Assembly: GCA_033964015.1 (NCBI GenBank)
Contig: CM066912.1
Span: 21,687,073 to 21,751,072 of the forward strand
Reading direction: 5' to 3'
From: Scolanthus callimorphus
Lineage: Eukaryota > Cnidaria > Anthozoa > Actiniaria > Edwardsiidae
Length of the DNA stretch: 64,000 bases
This document shows positions 10,836 to 21,739 of the stretch, in pieces (within the stretch, counting starts at the first letter, position 1; every line of letters begins with the position of its first letter). The notes below the pieces were generated by a model. It was not told the origin of the DNA. It did no database searches and saw nothing but the letters and a program-made list of their open reading frames with translations. Both the position numbers and the translations under genes were made by a program.

Positions 10836-12180
10836 CTAAAACGTTCAACGCTGCTTTGTTACGGATCTATTTCTTATGAATGAATTTCTAATTCTGCAAG
10901 TCCCTCGAGAAAAGACTTTAAACCTCTTCGAGGCGAAATTTCTTCTTTGAAAGGTAGTAGTACAAAGCATGGGGCAGAAAGGAGCGACATTTGCATGTCA
11001 CGTGACACGGTCTGGCGCGCTTGATTCAAGTTCGCGCTCTATTACGCATTGTCAAATACAAAGAAAAATGGCCAAAACACTGATATACCTAAAACTAATC
11101 CTCAAACTACGGCTACAGACTAGTCATTGGGAATAAACAAAACCCCGCAAACTGTTAACCAAAGATCGAACTGTGATTTTCGCTTTTTTGTAACAAGATT
11201 GATCCCTTTTTTGAAGTAGGTTTTTTAGGTTGAAGTAGGGGTATTTTTGGCACAAAAACATATGGACTTTGCTCTGATTAGCAATTCACGGCTTAATTTT
11301 GCGCGAATTCTTATACAAAAAATAAAACAAACACCCGCAAAATGTGCTTTCATTGTCAAATTGTAATCATACGAATTTTCCTGCAATATGGTTAAATCTT
11401 TCTGGTAGGAAATTGAAGATGAAATTTTCCAGCACAGAAGTCGTTTAATTCAACTCCAAAACTAGAATTTTAATTAGGATTCGAATCTACCGCGAGAACT
11501 CACTTGGGAATTCGAAACAAAGGGCGCCAAGTTGATAAACCGAATTGCGAATACGCAATACTGTTGTCTCTTGAGTTAAATAATGGAAGCAAAATATGGC
11601 TCACAAAGTAAGATCGCTGAAGGAAGGAACCAGACTAGATTCTGCTATCGTAATGCTGCTGCTACCTCACATCTAACCAAACGTTCAAACAGAATGCTTG
11701 GGATAACGTAGTGAATAATTTCTCTGTGATGTGCAATGAGGAAAGAACGAACAACTGAGTAAAGCGAGTATGGCGTCTTTCGGTAAGCAAAAACGTTTTC
11801 ACGGGTAATGTTTGTATATAATTCTTTCATTCCATATAAGTTATGCTGTGATCCGTGCTGTTTTAGCGGGACAAGGTGTTTTAGCGGGACAAGTTAAGTT
11901 TACAACGAATGTCGTCGTTCTTGTAAACCGATACCATTTTTACATGTATTTTTAGATCTGTATTGCGTTTTTCATTCGCGCTACAAAACCCGCAAAGTAA
12001 ACATGAATATACGTAATCTTGGTGATAATTTCAAGCTTTCGTGAGATATAAGTTATGTTATGGTCCGTGTCGTATTTTAAAGGATGAGCGAGTTTTAGTT
12101 TTCAAGTAATGATGACCTCTGCGATTTCTTCGATGCAAAATTTACATTTAGTGATAGCTCGCGTATTTACAAAGAGCCAA
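10836..12180. other. Unassigned, AT-rich
   Basis: No supportable gene. A direct duplication TTTTAGCGGGACAAG occurs at about 11861-11893. Short open frames (for example 11645-11830 minus) have no recognisable features. Confidence 0.3.
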
Positions 12181-12510
12181 TCAGGACACAGTCAGAACAA
12201 TGCTCTTATAATCAGCGCTGAACTCACTGAGGCACATCCAGCAAAACAAGCTCTCTTTTGTTTGGTAAAACTGTCGCTTTAGACAATAGAATTCTGCGCG
12301 ATGGTCTACAAGGTCAGCAATAACTGTCTTTGGTATTCTTCGTTTGTGACGAATCATTTCCGCGTTAGGAGACCAAAACAAAATATTCTTAGAGGCGGCT
12401 ATACTGTGCAGTTGGCATCTTGATATGGAACAGCATTTAAAAACATTTTCAACACATGTTTGATGTCCATCTTTTTCCTCCTCGTGCTCACCCTCATCAT
12501 CTCTAGACAT
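12181..12510 (-). CDS. Hypothetical 109-codon ORF, possible exon
   Basis: Opens with ATG at 12510 and an acidic N-terminus (MSRDDEGEHEEEKDGHQ), followed by a Cys-rich stretch (CVENVFKCC, CQLH) and CWMCLSEF near the end. It lies on the same strand as the acidic, CxxC-containing pseudogene at 10470-10832 and may belong to the same gene or element, but I cannot show it. It has no recognised domain, and chance is a real alternative at this length. Confidence 0.25.
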   Translation of the reverse strand: MSRDDEGEHEEEKDGHQTCVENVFKCCSISRCQLHSIAASKNILFWSPNAEMIRHKRRIPKTVIADLVDHRAEFYCLKRQFYQTKESLFCWMCLSEFSADYKSIVLTVS

Positions 12511-12880
12511 GTCCGCTCAATCTGAGTCCAGTCAACATTTCATGGTAAATACCAACGACAAATGATTTGATCCTCAAACGTGACTTGTATTTATACCATC
12601 AGAGCAGTAATGCTAAAACAGGGACGAGTACTGCTGGTCTTGGACATTAACCCACCCCTTTTTGTGACAAGATTTCCTTTTTTTTTCTTTAAAAAGGAAC
12701 CACTAGCCAAGGCACTTAGCTCCTTCCCATGTCGTCCCATGTTACTAAACTCCTCGTCACCCATGATGGAATGTAGCCCTTTCCGATATTATGGGCAATC
12801 TGAGTTATAGCATTTACTTGTTCTTGGGTGGCTGTGTCGAGAAGGAATTGGCGCTGATGTGGCGCCCCTGCGAAACATCT
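12511..12880. other. Unassigned
   Basis: Nothing recognisable apart from T- and A-rich stretches. Confidence 0.25.
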
Positions 12881-13195
12881 ATTAGAATTTCATGGATTTC
12901 CAAGGAAATTGAAGGGAAATCCATGGAATAGTTCCACGAAATTCCATGGAATGAAGGTGTTAATTTTCATTGTAAATTCGAACATAGAATTCCATGGAAT
13001 TCCTTGAAATTCCAAGCATCGTTTCAGAGCTTGGAAATATTGAATTCAATGGAATTGAAATACACGAAATTGTCTAACGTGAACTGTCTCATTTCTTTTC
13101 TAATTTAATGGAATCTTTTGGAATTTATTTGAACTTCATTGGAACCTATTGGAAATTAATGGAATATATTTGAAATTAATAGAATCTTTCGGAAA
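12881..13195. repeat. GGAATT/CCATGG-rich degenerate repeat, patch 1
   Basis: Dense variants of GGAATTCCATGGAATT, TTGGAATT and TTGAAATT, including CATGGAATTCCTTGAAATTCC. A second patch of similar composition lies at 14190-14465, mostly with inverted sense, so the pair could be the ends of one element spanning about 1.6 kb. Confidence 0.5.
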
Positions 13196-14189
13196 ACATG
13201 CCTTTTTAATACCGTTGCATTTACTTTTGGTATAAAACCAATATTATCTACGTAAATTTGCATTTCATTTTGTAAAACTTTAATAGAACTTGCCCTAGCA
13301 ATTCCTCCGCAGGGCCAATTAGTCCGTTTTGGATGAGAAAGATGCCGTGTGCACATCACAACGTCTTTTCCCGCTACACATTTAAGAAAAGAAACAATTG
13401 TATGAAAGAAAGGCCATGTTGACAAAAATACATTTGTTCCTAAATTGTGTGGTGTTAAATTATCCTAACTGTTGCTACAGCCTGCCTACTCTAAGCCGAC
13501 TTTTTAGCTATAACATAATAGGTGTTTATGTTTGAGTTAATATTAACACCCCAGTAACCTTAATCCATCCAAGTGAGGGGCACTCAGATACCAACTTAAC
13601 GAATGGATAATAATTCGAGAATGTCGAGCCACCGATATCCGAGATTTAGATTAGAATACAAACATTGCTGTAGGGAAAGCACCAGTTCATATAGTTCGTC
13701 CCTTAAAATGTTTACGCCGCCGTAACACAAGATTATAACGACTAGGGCCAGTTATACCTCTGCAGAATTTAGCACAAACAAAATACATCAACTCGGAGCC
13801 CTAAATAATACTCTCCAAACTAAAATATCAATATCAAAAGCATGTAATATATGATGCGTAGCATTTTAAGAGTTTTATAAGATTAGAAATCGTTCAAACC
13901 AAGCTAAAAGCTGTTCAAAACTCGAGGTATATAATACATATTAAACGGATGCCATTAAACACAATCGAGAAGAGTCAGTCCGTCAGCTAGTCTGCATGAG
14001 CAGCCTTAGAAATCCGTTTACACTCAACATTTCCAATCCATTGATAAAGTACGTGCTCTCTTTACTTACCTGTAATATACAGGAACGAAAGAACTTCCTA
14101 GACTCTTAGCCCGCACTTTGTGTTGCATGTTTTCAACCGCCAAACACTGCATTCTTTGGTTGTTGAGTCTGCATTATGTTTTTCGAGCT
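13196..14189. other. Unassigned DNA between the two GGAATT-rich patches
   Basis: No coding signal. It could be the inside of an element bounded by the two patches. Confidence 0.3.
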
Positions 14190-14465
14190 GTCAAAATTAG
14201 TTTGGAATTGTTTGGAACTCGCTGGAACTGTGATTAGTCTGTTAATTAAGCCAAGAGTTCAACTGTATTCCATTATTTTCCAAACGTTTGACACCTTCCC
14301 TTAAGCATTCTTCTGGAATTGCATTGAATTCAAGGGAATTCCAGAAGTCTTTCCCGGACAGAAATAGGCGTTTAAAAACGCATTTTGGAATCCTTTAGAA
14401 AACAGTTGAATTCGATGGAATTCCATTCAATTTAACTGTTTTCTAAAAAAGCTTGGAATCCATTT
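14190..14465. repeat. GGAATT-rich degenerate repeat, patch 2
   Basis: Contains TTTGGAATTGTTTGGAACTC, GAATTCAAGGGAATTCC and GATGGAATTCCATTC. Similar in word use to 12881-13195. Confidence 0.5.
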
Positions 14466-14616
14466 CGCATGGGCGGGCAACCACACAAAAGGCTTGTAGG
14501 AAGCCTACGCTGTTCTTCACAACTCGAAACATGGTTGCAAATGAACAGAAAAACATGATGGGAACATTATTTATACTATTTCTGTATTAAAAAAGCATTC
14601 TTTTGATGTGTCTATA

Positions 14617-14760
14617 AAACATTAACTAGTCTAGCTAGTATAGACTAACATAGACTAGTAACATAGACTAACATAGACTAGTTACATAGACTAACATAGT
14701 CTTACATAATCTAAGCTAATCTAACATAGCCTAACTACCTAGTCTAACATAATCTAACAT
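14617..14760. repeat. CTAACATAGT minisatellite, main block
   Basis: Degenerate tandem copies of a roughly 10-15-bp unit (TAGACTAACATAGACTAG, CTAACATAATCTAACAT). Fragments of the same array resume at about 15650-15702, 15997-16027, 16179-16212 and 16689-16697, each time after an inserted element. Confidence 0.8.
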
Positions 14761-15648
14761 CGGAAGGTCGAAAATGCATGCCAGAAAATGCAGACCGGAA
14801 AATGGCAATAGATTGTCACTGGCCTATAAGGCCCGACAGATTTTTACATCCCTGATAGACTTTCATATTCCGATATATAAAACGATGGCCGACGTGCAAA
14901 TTTCAGTGCAAGTTATAGTTTCCTCGCCAAGCTAATTTTGACTCAGACTCAGGCGCAGAGCTCGATTTTTTTTTAAGAGAACACAATATAAGGATTCTAG
15001 TTTTATTTTAACAATAAGAGGTGCTGCGCAGCGTTTGTATTATAGAATGACTATAAAAAGTTAGCTTAAATGCTGTTTGTTGTACTATGTGAAAACACAT
15101 TTTCAAGTCATTCCAGTTTTATTTCATTTTAGAAAAACAATGAGGTGAGCTTCTGGCTGCACTTAACAAAGTTCTGTGGTTCGAACTTTTCTCGCATTCG
15201 GCAAAAAGTAGCCCGGTCGCCGGCTTATGTTTTGACAGCTCTGCTGTACGTATCTCCGATAGATATTGATATTTTGTATCAAAAGCACACCTAAAACATA
15301 TTGAATCGTAGTTGTAGTTTTCTGTTAATTAGCGAAGGGCAAATGTAAGCTAAAATAGCGCTAAAAGAATCAAATCGTTTCTTTTGTATGGAATGATAAA
15401 AATGAAACCCCCTTCAGAGATACAAAAAGATAAAACAACCGTCTACATAATAACGGCCCTGACAGTCCAAAATTATTTAACTGCATATCTTTGCCTTTTA
15501 CCGAAGTTTGTCAGTGTTGTAATATAATTTATGTGCTAGCCATACTGTCACACGATGAACTAAAACTGTTCTTTTGAGTTTTCAGAGAGAAGAGACCTGG
15601 TATGCATTTTCCGGTATGCATTTTTTGGTCTGCATTTTGGACCTGCCG
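14761..15648. mobile_element. TIR element (888 bp) inside the CTAACATAGT array
   Basis: The left end CGGAAGGTCGAAAATGCA and the reverse complement of the right end CGGCAGGTCCAAAATGCA match in 16 of 18 bases. Both subterminal regions repeat AAAATGCANACC-type words. No transposase is visible, and a target-site duplication could not be defined. Confidence 0.7.
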
Positions 15649-15702
15649 AATCTAACACAGTCTAACATAGTCTAGCAACCTAGTCTAACATAATCTAATT
15701 TA

Positions 15703-15964
15703 GTCAAATCACACTAGTGGTCTATTATTAATGCTGCGTTCTGATTGGTTGAGCTACTAGTAGGCTATAAGTTATAGCCTACTAGTAGCGAAAAGTGTCG
15801 GATTTGAAAGCCAGAAAATGGCAAATGACCAGAACAAAAACATTTTTTTGGCAATACAAATTGACCTACTAGTGTGATTTGACTAAAACAATTATTCCTC
15901 TCGCCCTCATGGCCTCTGAGTCAATAGCCCATTCGGCCTTCGGCCTCATAGGCTATTGACTCAG

Positions 15965-15996
<32 letters not shown>
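15703..15996. mobile_element. Composite fold-back element with TA duplication
   Basis: Two adjacent inverted-repeat units move together. Unit 1 has an 18-bp perfect inverted repeat (TAGTCAAATCACACTAGT at 15701-15718, inverted at 15868-15885) with an inner palindrome CTACTAGTAGGCTATAA. Unit 2 is a hairpin (AACAATTATTCCTC at 15887-15900, inverted at 15980-15993). TA lies at 15701-15702 and 15997-15998. Removing the element rejoins the minisatellite as AATCTAATTTAGCCTAGCTAC, matching array sequence near 14725. Confidence 0.8.
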
Positions 15997-15998
<2 letters not shown>

Positions 15999-16027
15999 GC
16001 CTAGCTACCTAGTCTAACATAGTCTAA

Positions 16028-16178
16028 GGGCTACGGCAAACGTTGAACTTCAGCCGCTCTTCTTCTGTCGAACCTTTCCTTTTTCAAAGGATGCCGCTTC
16101 ATTACACTTTATGGTCAAGAAATTTCTATTGTTTTGTATTGGAACGGCGCGACTCTGGCACGGCGTTTGCCGTAGGCC
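16028..16178. mobile_element. Short MITE, TAA-flanked (PIF/Harbinger-like)
   Basis: TIRs GGGCTACGGCAAACG and CGTTTGCCGTAGGCC (one mismatch), flanked by TAA at 16025-16027 and 16179-16181. It sits in the CTAACATAGT array. Confidence 0.8.
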
Positions 16179-16212
16179 TAACATCATAGTCTAACATAGT
16201 CTAACATATATA

Positions 16213-16688
16213 GTTTTATGAATAAATTGGCTCCATCTTTTGACGCTTTTCTTTCCCTTTTTGAAGAGAAAAAAAATTATCGAGAGAGGTATCGCTCTGA
16301 AAAATAACAAAGAAAGGTATTTTAAAGAAAAGCGGAAAATGTTTTTGAACTAATGTACATTAAAGAAAAGCGGAAAAAGAAAATGTTTTTGAGCTAATGT
16401 CTGCTGCTTTTTCTGTTGTGTTTGACGTAGTATCGTGTCAAGCGTGTATATGTATTATAAGATTATTAAGGTTATTGATATCGTGGATAAGAAATTCAAT
16501 CAAAAAGTGTAAAAGTTTAAAAAGAAAATGTAACAAGGAAAAAAAATAAATAAAAAATGTAATAATGAGCATGAAATGTAAAAAAAAAAGTAACAAACAA
16601 ATAGAAATGTAAAATAACGTGTATGTAAAATGTACTTGCTGTCCACGAAACAATAATAATAAAAAAATCAAAAAAAAATATATATATA
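16213..16688. other. AT-rich insert in the minisatellite
   Basis: Between ACATATATAG and TATATATAGTCTAACC. It contains a duplicated TTAAAGAAAAGCGGAAAATGTTTTTGA-type segment (about 16320-16395) and long A-rich runs. No gene. Confidence 0.35.
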
Positions 16689-17017
16689 TAGTCTAACCTG
16701 TATGTAAAAAGGAGGGCCCCGTGTGCAGATTGAGGCAGTTAAGTACAGGTATCGTCAGGTCATGCCCTTTTTGTTTTATTATGTGAGAAAGACCAAAAGA
16801 ATATTTCGACTCATCTTAGCAGGATTCACACTGTAATTTTGAGAGAGCTGATTCAGCCCCATTTACCAATTCAGACCCTTTCGTAGCGGTTCTTTATTAG
16901 ACCTTGCAAGGTCTGATTTACAGAAAAGGAGCCATTTCAGTCAAATGATGTTCTGAAATAGCCCCACATTGTGCCGATTTACTCTGAACGAGTAGATCTG
17001 ATTTAGGAGATACGGGT

Positions 17018-17825
17018 CGAATTGCTTGCGGGTTCTAATTCAGCCCCCAGAATTGGTCCCTTTCAGACCTTCTCAAAACTGATAAAACAGCCCTAGAAGA
17101 TTTGTTTTAGATACCAAGTGCCGAATCGCTTGCGGGTTGTAATTCAGCCCCAAGAATTGGTCCCTTTCAGACCTTCTCAAAACTGATAAAACAGCCCTAG
17201 AAGTTTTGTTTTAGATATCGAGTGCCGAATTGCTTGTGGGTTCTTATTCAGCCCCCAGAATTGGCCCCTTTCAGACCTTCTCAAAACTGATAAAACAGCC
17301 CTAGAAGATTTGTTTTAGATACCAGTGCCGAATCGCTTGCGGGTTGTAATTCAGCCCCAAGAATTAGTCCCTTTCAGACCTTCTCAAAACTGATAAAACA
17401 GCCCTAGAAGTTTTGTTTTAGATATCGAGTGCCGAATTGCTTGTGGGTTCTTATTCAGCCACCAGAATTGGCCCCTTTCAGACCTTCTCAAAACTGATAA
17501 AACAGCCCTAGAAGATTTGTTTTAGATACCAAGTGCCGAATCGCTTGCGGGTTGTAATTCAGCCCCAAGAATTGGTCCCTTTCAGACCTTCTCAAAACTG
17601 ATAAAACAGCCCTAGAAGTTTTGTTTTAGATATCGAGTGCCGAATTGCTTGTGGGTTCTTATTCAGCCCCCAGAATTGGCCCCTTTCAGACCTTCTCAAA
17701 ACTGATAAAACAGCCCGCTAGAAGATTTGTTTTAGATAACAAGTGCCGAATCGCTTGCGGGTTGTAATTCAGCCCCAAGAATTGGTCCCTTTCAGACCTT
17801 ATCGAAACTTCTAAAACAGCCCTGA
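17018..17825. repeat. 104-bp tandem array with alternating A/B units
   Basis: Eight units start near 17018, 17120, 17224, 17327, 17431, 17535, 17639 and 17745. From the second unit, forms alternate strictly: GCCGAATCGCTTGCGGGTTGTAATTC and GCCGAATTGCTTGTGGGTTCTTATTC. The array therefore grew by 208-bp dimers. It contains AAACAG and CAGACC words shared with the element's right subterminal region. Confidence 0.9.
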
Positions 17826-17835
17826 AATATTTACT

Positions 17836-18015
17836 GAATTATTGGTACGGATTCTATAGATAAATTCATCACGGTAAATATCACGCGAAAACTCACAAGT
17901 CTCGAAGTGACTAGTGCGACGTTTTCATTTAGTCAAGTGAAATTTAATGTGGAGTTCTGGAGTCGAGTGATTCTGCAGTCGAGAATTCAGACTATAGAAT
18001 CCGTACCAATTATTC
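17836..18015. repeat. Fold-back, GAATTATTGGTACGGATTCTATAG arms
   Basis: GAATTATTGGTACGGATTC begins at 17836 and its inverse GAATCCGTACCAATTATTC ends at 18015, a near-perfect arm of about 24 bp enclosing 130 bp. It adjoins the end of the 104-bp array. Confidence 0.75.
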
Positions 18016-18840
18016 ACTGTAAATCTTCCACAAAGATTTGAGTATTATTTTAGTGAAAGTAATTCGAGCTTTGAACTTTCTTTGCGCGCGGGTAACCTGT
18101 GTTTTTGTCGACTTCAGCTATCAACGTCAAATTGAGTCGACAAGAATTTAACTGTAAAAGGGGAGGTTTATTTAGTCTTGCTGCTAAATTGCGAAGATAG
18201 TGGCGCCGTTTCGCGCCTTCCCGGTGCTGCTCTTCGGCGCATCTGGTCAGCGGTTATTCGAGGTAACGACTGCGCAATATTGTGGCGGGCAAACCGTTTG
18301 GAACCGTTAAAACATTGCAAGAACTTCAACCAGAAGATAAGTATGCTTTTTGTTCATTTGTGTTCGTAATACAATATGTATTAACTTTGGGCACTTTGTA
18401 TCGATCGTTCTTCCCTTTTCAGGTGTCTGAAGGCCTCAGCGAAGGAAAGAGAACTAGAGAAGTGAAGTCGAACTCGAGAGGCAGCTAGTTAAGCGAGAAA
18501 ACCATGGACATATGGTAAAGTAACTTAACTTAAGTCCTCTCTCTCTGACTCTGTTACTTTATAGCATTGTCTTTGGCTATTAAATCAAATCAAAAGAACC
18601 TTTTAGTCGGCAAACTGCCATACATAATGCTGAATTGACTTGCACTTTCGAACTTCTCCTGTTCAATCGAATCTGACTCAATTTTGAATTGAAAATGTAA
18701 GTTAAGTTATTGTAGGGATTAATTAAGAATGCATTTAATAACTTAAATTTTAAGGTGCAAATCCTTGTGTCTTGTATCTTTTGTAAAACATAAGGTGCTC
18801 ACCTTACCAGTCATTGTGATTTTTATATTTTCCCTAGGAT
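18016..18840. other. Non-array DNA within the CACTG element
   Basis: A locally GC-rich patch (about 18180-18300) reads open for 63 codons, but no domain or splice pattern was convincing. It could be a remnant of a captured or transposase exon. Confidence 0.3.
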
Positions 18841-20200
18841 TTCATAAGCCTTCATCAGGCACTGAGGTATTTGACTGAGGTATGTACATTTGGTGCAAAT
18901 TCTTGTGTTTTAGTATCTCATGTAAAACATGCATTGCTCGCCATTTATGGTGCTGAATTAAATTTTCCCTGGGATTTCATAATCCTTCTCAGAAAACTAA
19001 TCAGGCACTTTTTCAATTTTGGCTGAGGTATGTGCATTTTGAGTGCAAATCCTTGTGTTTTGGTATCTCATGCAAAACATGCACTGCTCGCCATTTATTG
19101 TGCTAAGTAAATTTTCCCTGGGATTTTGTAAGCCTTCTCAGAAAACCATAATCAGGCACTTTTTGGCTCAGGTACGGGCATTTTTAGTGTAAGGCTGTGT
19201 GTTTTGGTATCTCATGTAAAACATGCATTGCCTGCCATATTTTTTGGTCATTAAACTTTCCCTGGGATTTCATAAGCCTTCTCAGAAAACTAATCAAGCA
19301 CTTTTTGGCTGAGGTATGTGCATTTTGAGTGCAAATCCTTGTATTTTGGTATCTCATGTAAAACATGCACTGCTTGCCATTCATTGTGCTAAGTAAATTT
19401 TCCCTGGGATTTCGTAAGCCTTCTCAGAAAACTATAATCAGCCACTTTTTGGCTCAGGTACGGGCATTTTTAGTGTAAGGCTGTGTTTTTGGTTTCTCAT
19501 GTAAAACATGCATTGCTTGCCATATATTTTGGTAATAAAATTTTCCCTAGGATTCCATAAGCCTTCTCAGAAAACTAATCAGGCACTTTTTGGCTGAGGT
19601 ATGTGCATTTTGAGTGCAAATCCTTGTGTTTTGGTATCTCATGTAAAACATGCATTGCTCGCCATTTATTGTGCTAATTAAATTTTCCTTAGGATTTCAT
19701 ACAATTAAGCCTTCTCAGAAGACTAATCAGGCACTTTTGGCTGAGGTATGTGCATTTTGAGTTCAAATCCTTGTGTTTTGGTATCTCATGTAAAACATGC
19801 ATTGCTCTCCATTTATTGTGCTAATTAAATTTTCCTTAGGATTTCATACAATTAAGCCTTCTCAGAAAACTAATCAGGCACTTTTTGGCTAAGGTACAGA
19901 CATTTTTAGTGTAAGGGTGTGTGTTTTGGTATCATGTTTTTTCCCTAGGATTTCATAAGCCTTCTCAGAAAACTAATCAGGCACTTTTTGGCTGAGGTAT
20001 GTGCATTTTGAGTACAAATCCTTGTATTTTGGCGTACATTTACTGTATATCTTTACTGTATATCTCCTGGGTACATTTTTCGGGATTTTCACATAAAGTT
20101 GTTGCATTTGAAACACAATCTCCAGGTTTTGGAGCTTTTGGGGTTGGTGGGTATGTTTTGGTATCTCATGTAAAACATGAATTGCTTGCTAAAAAATGAC
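18841..20200. repeat. Roughly 140-bp degenerate tandem array
   Basis: Repeated block: GGTATCTCATGTAAAACATG, then CATTGCTCGCC, TTTTCCCTGGGATTTC, AAGCCTTCTCAGAAAACTAA and GGCACTTTTTGGCTGAGG. Eight or nine units are visible. Two link forms appear, TGAGGTATGTGCATTTTGAG and CAGGTACGGGCATTTTTAG, so this array also has a higher-order pattern. Confidence 0.85.
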
Positions 20201-20385
20201 AACAAAGATTTGCTTGCAGTTACAGTGACAACAGCAAAAATATTTCTTATTGTGTAGACATTATTTGTCTGTCTTATTTCTTACAGAATACAAGCTGCAC
20301 CGCAAACATGAACTCTAGCTGGTTTTTCAACCTGTGATTTGGTATTTTGTAAAGTTAGTGTTAATGTATCTTGTTTTTACTATTT

Positions 20386-20812
20386 GCCGTTATCATGCAA
20401 AATTGATTAATAATATTCAATAGTTATCAGAAAATGAAATCCAGTTTGCAATTCTACACATCTGTATTAGTAAAATTGCAAAGTTCGAAAAGAATTGTTT
20501 GAAAACTGGCTGAGATAGGAATTTTCAAAACTTCGTATTCTGGCTTACTTCTTACAAAGAAATGTATACGTCAAATTGAGGTTGGAATGGCATTGATGCC
20601 CGTCCAACCCTCATTTCAATGTATTTTCCCATACATTTCTTGCAAAAAATTAAGCCAGAATACGAAGTTTTGAAAATTCACATCTCACTCAGTTTTCTAG
20701 CAATCTTCACAAAACTTTGAAATTTTACTAATACAGGTGCATAGAATTGAATGCTGGATTTCATTTTCTGATAACTATTAAATATTATTAATCAATTTTG
20801 CATGGTAACGGC
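20386..20812. repeat. Long inverted repeat (about 200-bp arms)
   Basis: GCCGTTATCATGCAAAATTG at 20386 pairs with CAATTTTGCATGGTAACGGC ending at 20812. Pairing continues through AATATTCAATAGTTATCAG, GAAAATGAAATCCAG and CTTCGTATTCTGGCTTA on each side, with a short centre near 20590-20600. Confidence 0.85.
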
Positions 20813-21199
20813 CTATAGTGTATACAACATCTATTTAAAACATTTTTTTAAAAGAAACCCAAAGTTCTGAGTTCTTGTTATCATTAGAAAATATGTCAGT
20901 ATTCAATCCTGAAATGGACGTTTTAAGCAACCATTTCCCTATAGATGTTCAATGTCTAGATTATTATAGTGTGCATACAGATATTGTATAAATTTGATTG
21001 TATTAAATTAATAATTTGAATAAATTGACTGCAGTTTTCATTGCTAAACAATCTCCTCTGGTAGGGGTCTGAAACAGTCCTAACTGGAAGGCTATTTAGC
21101 TATTCTGTGAGTACTGTATCAGACCTTATTTTGGAGTCAGTACTTTTGCAATAAAATGGTCATTGCTAGTAGGTCCAAATCAGTACCACATCCAAGGAT

Positions 21200-21700
21200 C
21201 TAAAACGGACCAAATAATAGGTTCCATTTTTGAGGCATCGAAACAGTACCAGTTTAAAGGTCTGATTTAGCACCACTTTTGGGTATCGTAATAGCACCAA
21301 CCTGGATACTATTTTGGCTCTATGTGAATACTGAATCAGGCCTCTGTTGGAACTAAGTTGGCCTCCCGGAAAGGACTGAAACGGTTCTATAGAATGGTTC
21401 TGTTTTGGTACTATCTATAAGGGTCTAAAACAGACCCAAAATGAGTTCCATTTTTGAGGCATCGAAACAGTACCAGTTTAAAGGTCTGATTTAGCACCGC
21501 TTTTGGGTATCGTAATAGCACCAACCTGGATACTATTTTGGCTCTATGTGAATACTGAATCAGGCCTCTGTTGGAACTTATTCGGCCTCCCGGAAAGGAC
21601 TGAAACGGTTCTATAGAATGGTTCTGTTTTGGTACTATCTATAAGGGTCTAAAACAGACCCAAAAATGAGTTCCATTTTTGAGGCAGCGAAACGGCCCCT
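21200..21700. repeat. 224-bp tandem subterminal repeat
   Basis: TTCCATTTTTGAGGCATCGAAACAG starts near 21223 and 21447, and a diverged third start lies near 21672. Units carry AGGTCTGATTTAGCACC and CTGAATCAGGCC words that resemble the TIR and the left array. Confidence 0.85.
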
Positions 21701-21739
21701 TTTTTAGGTCTGAATCAGCTCTCTCAAAATTACAGTGCA

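Larger units (their letters stand above)
16829..21737. mobile_element. 4.9-kb CACTG-ended element made of tandem arrays (CACTA/EnSpm-like)
   Basis: CACTGTAATTTTGAGAGAGC at 16829 recurs inverted ending at 21737; the matching TIR is about 28 bp and runs into CTGATTCAG subterminal words. CA flanks both sides (16827-16828 and 21738-21739). Ends beginning CACT(A/G) with a 2-3 bp duplication fit CACTA/EnSpm. Inside are three tandem arrays, two inverted-repeat structures and no recognisable transposase, so it would be non-autonomous. The superfamily is an inference. Confidence 0.7.
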
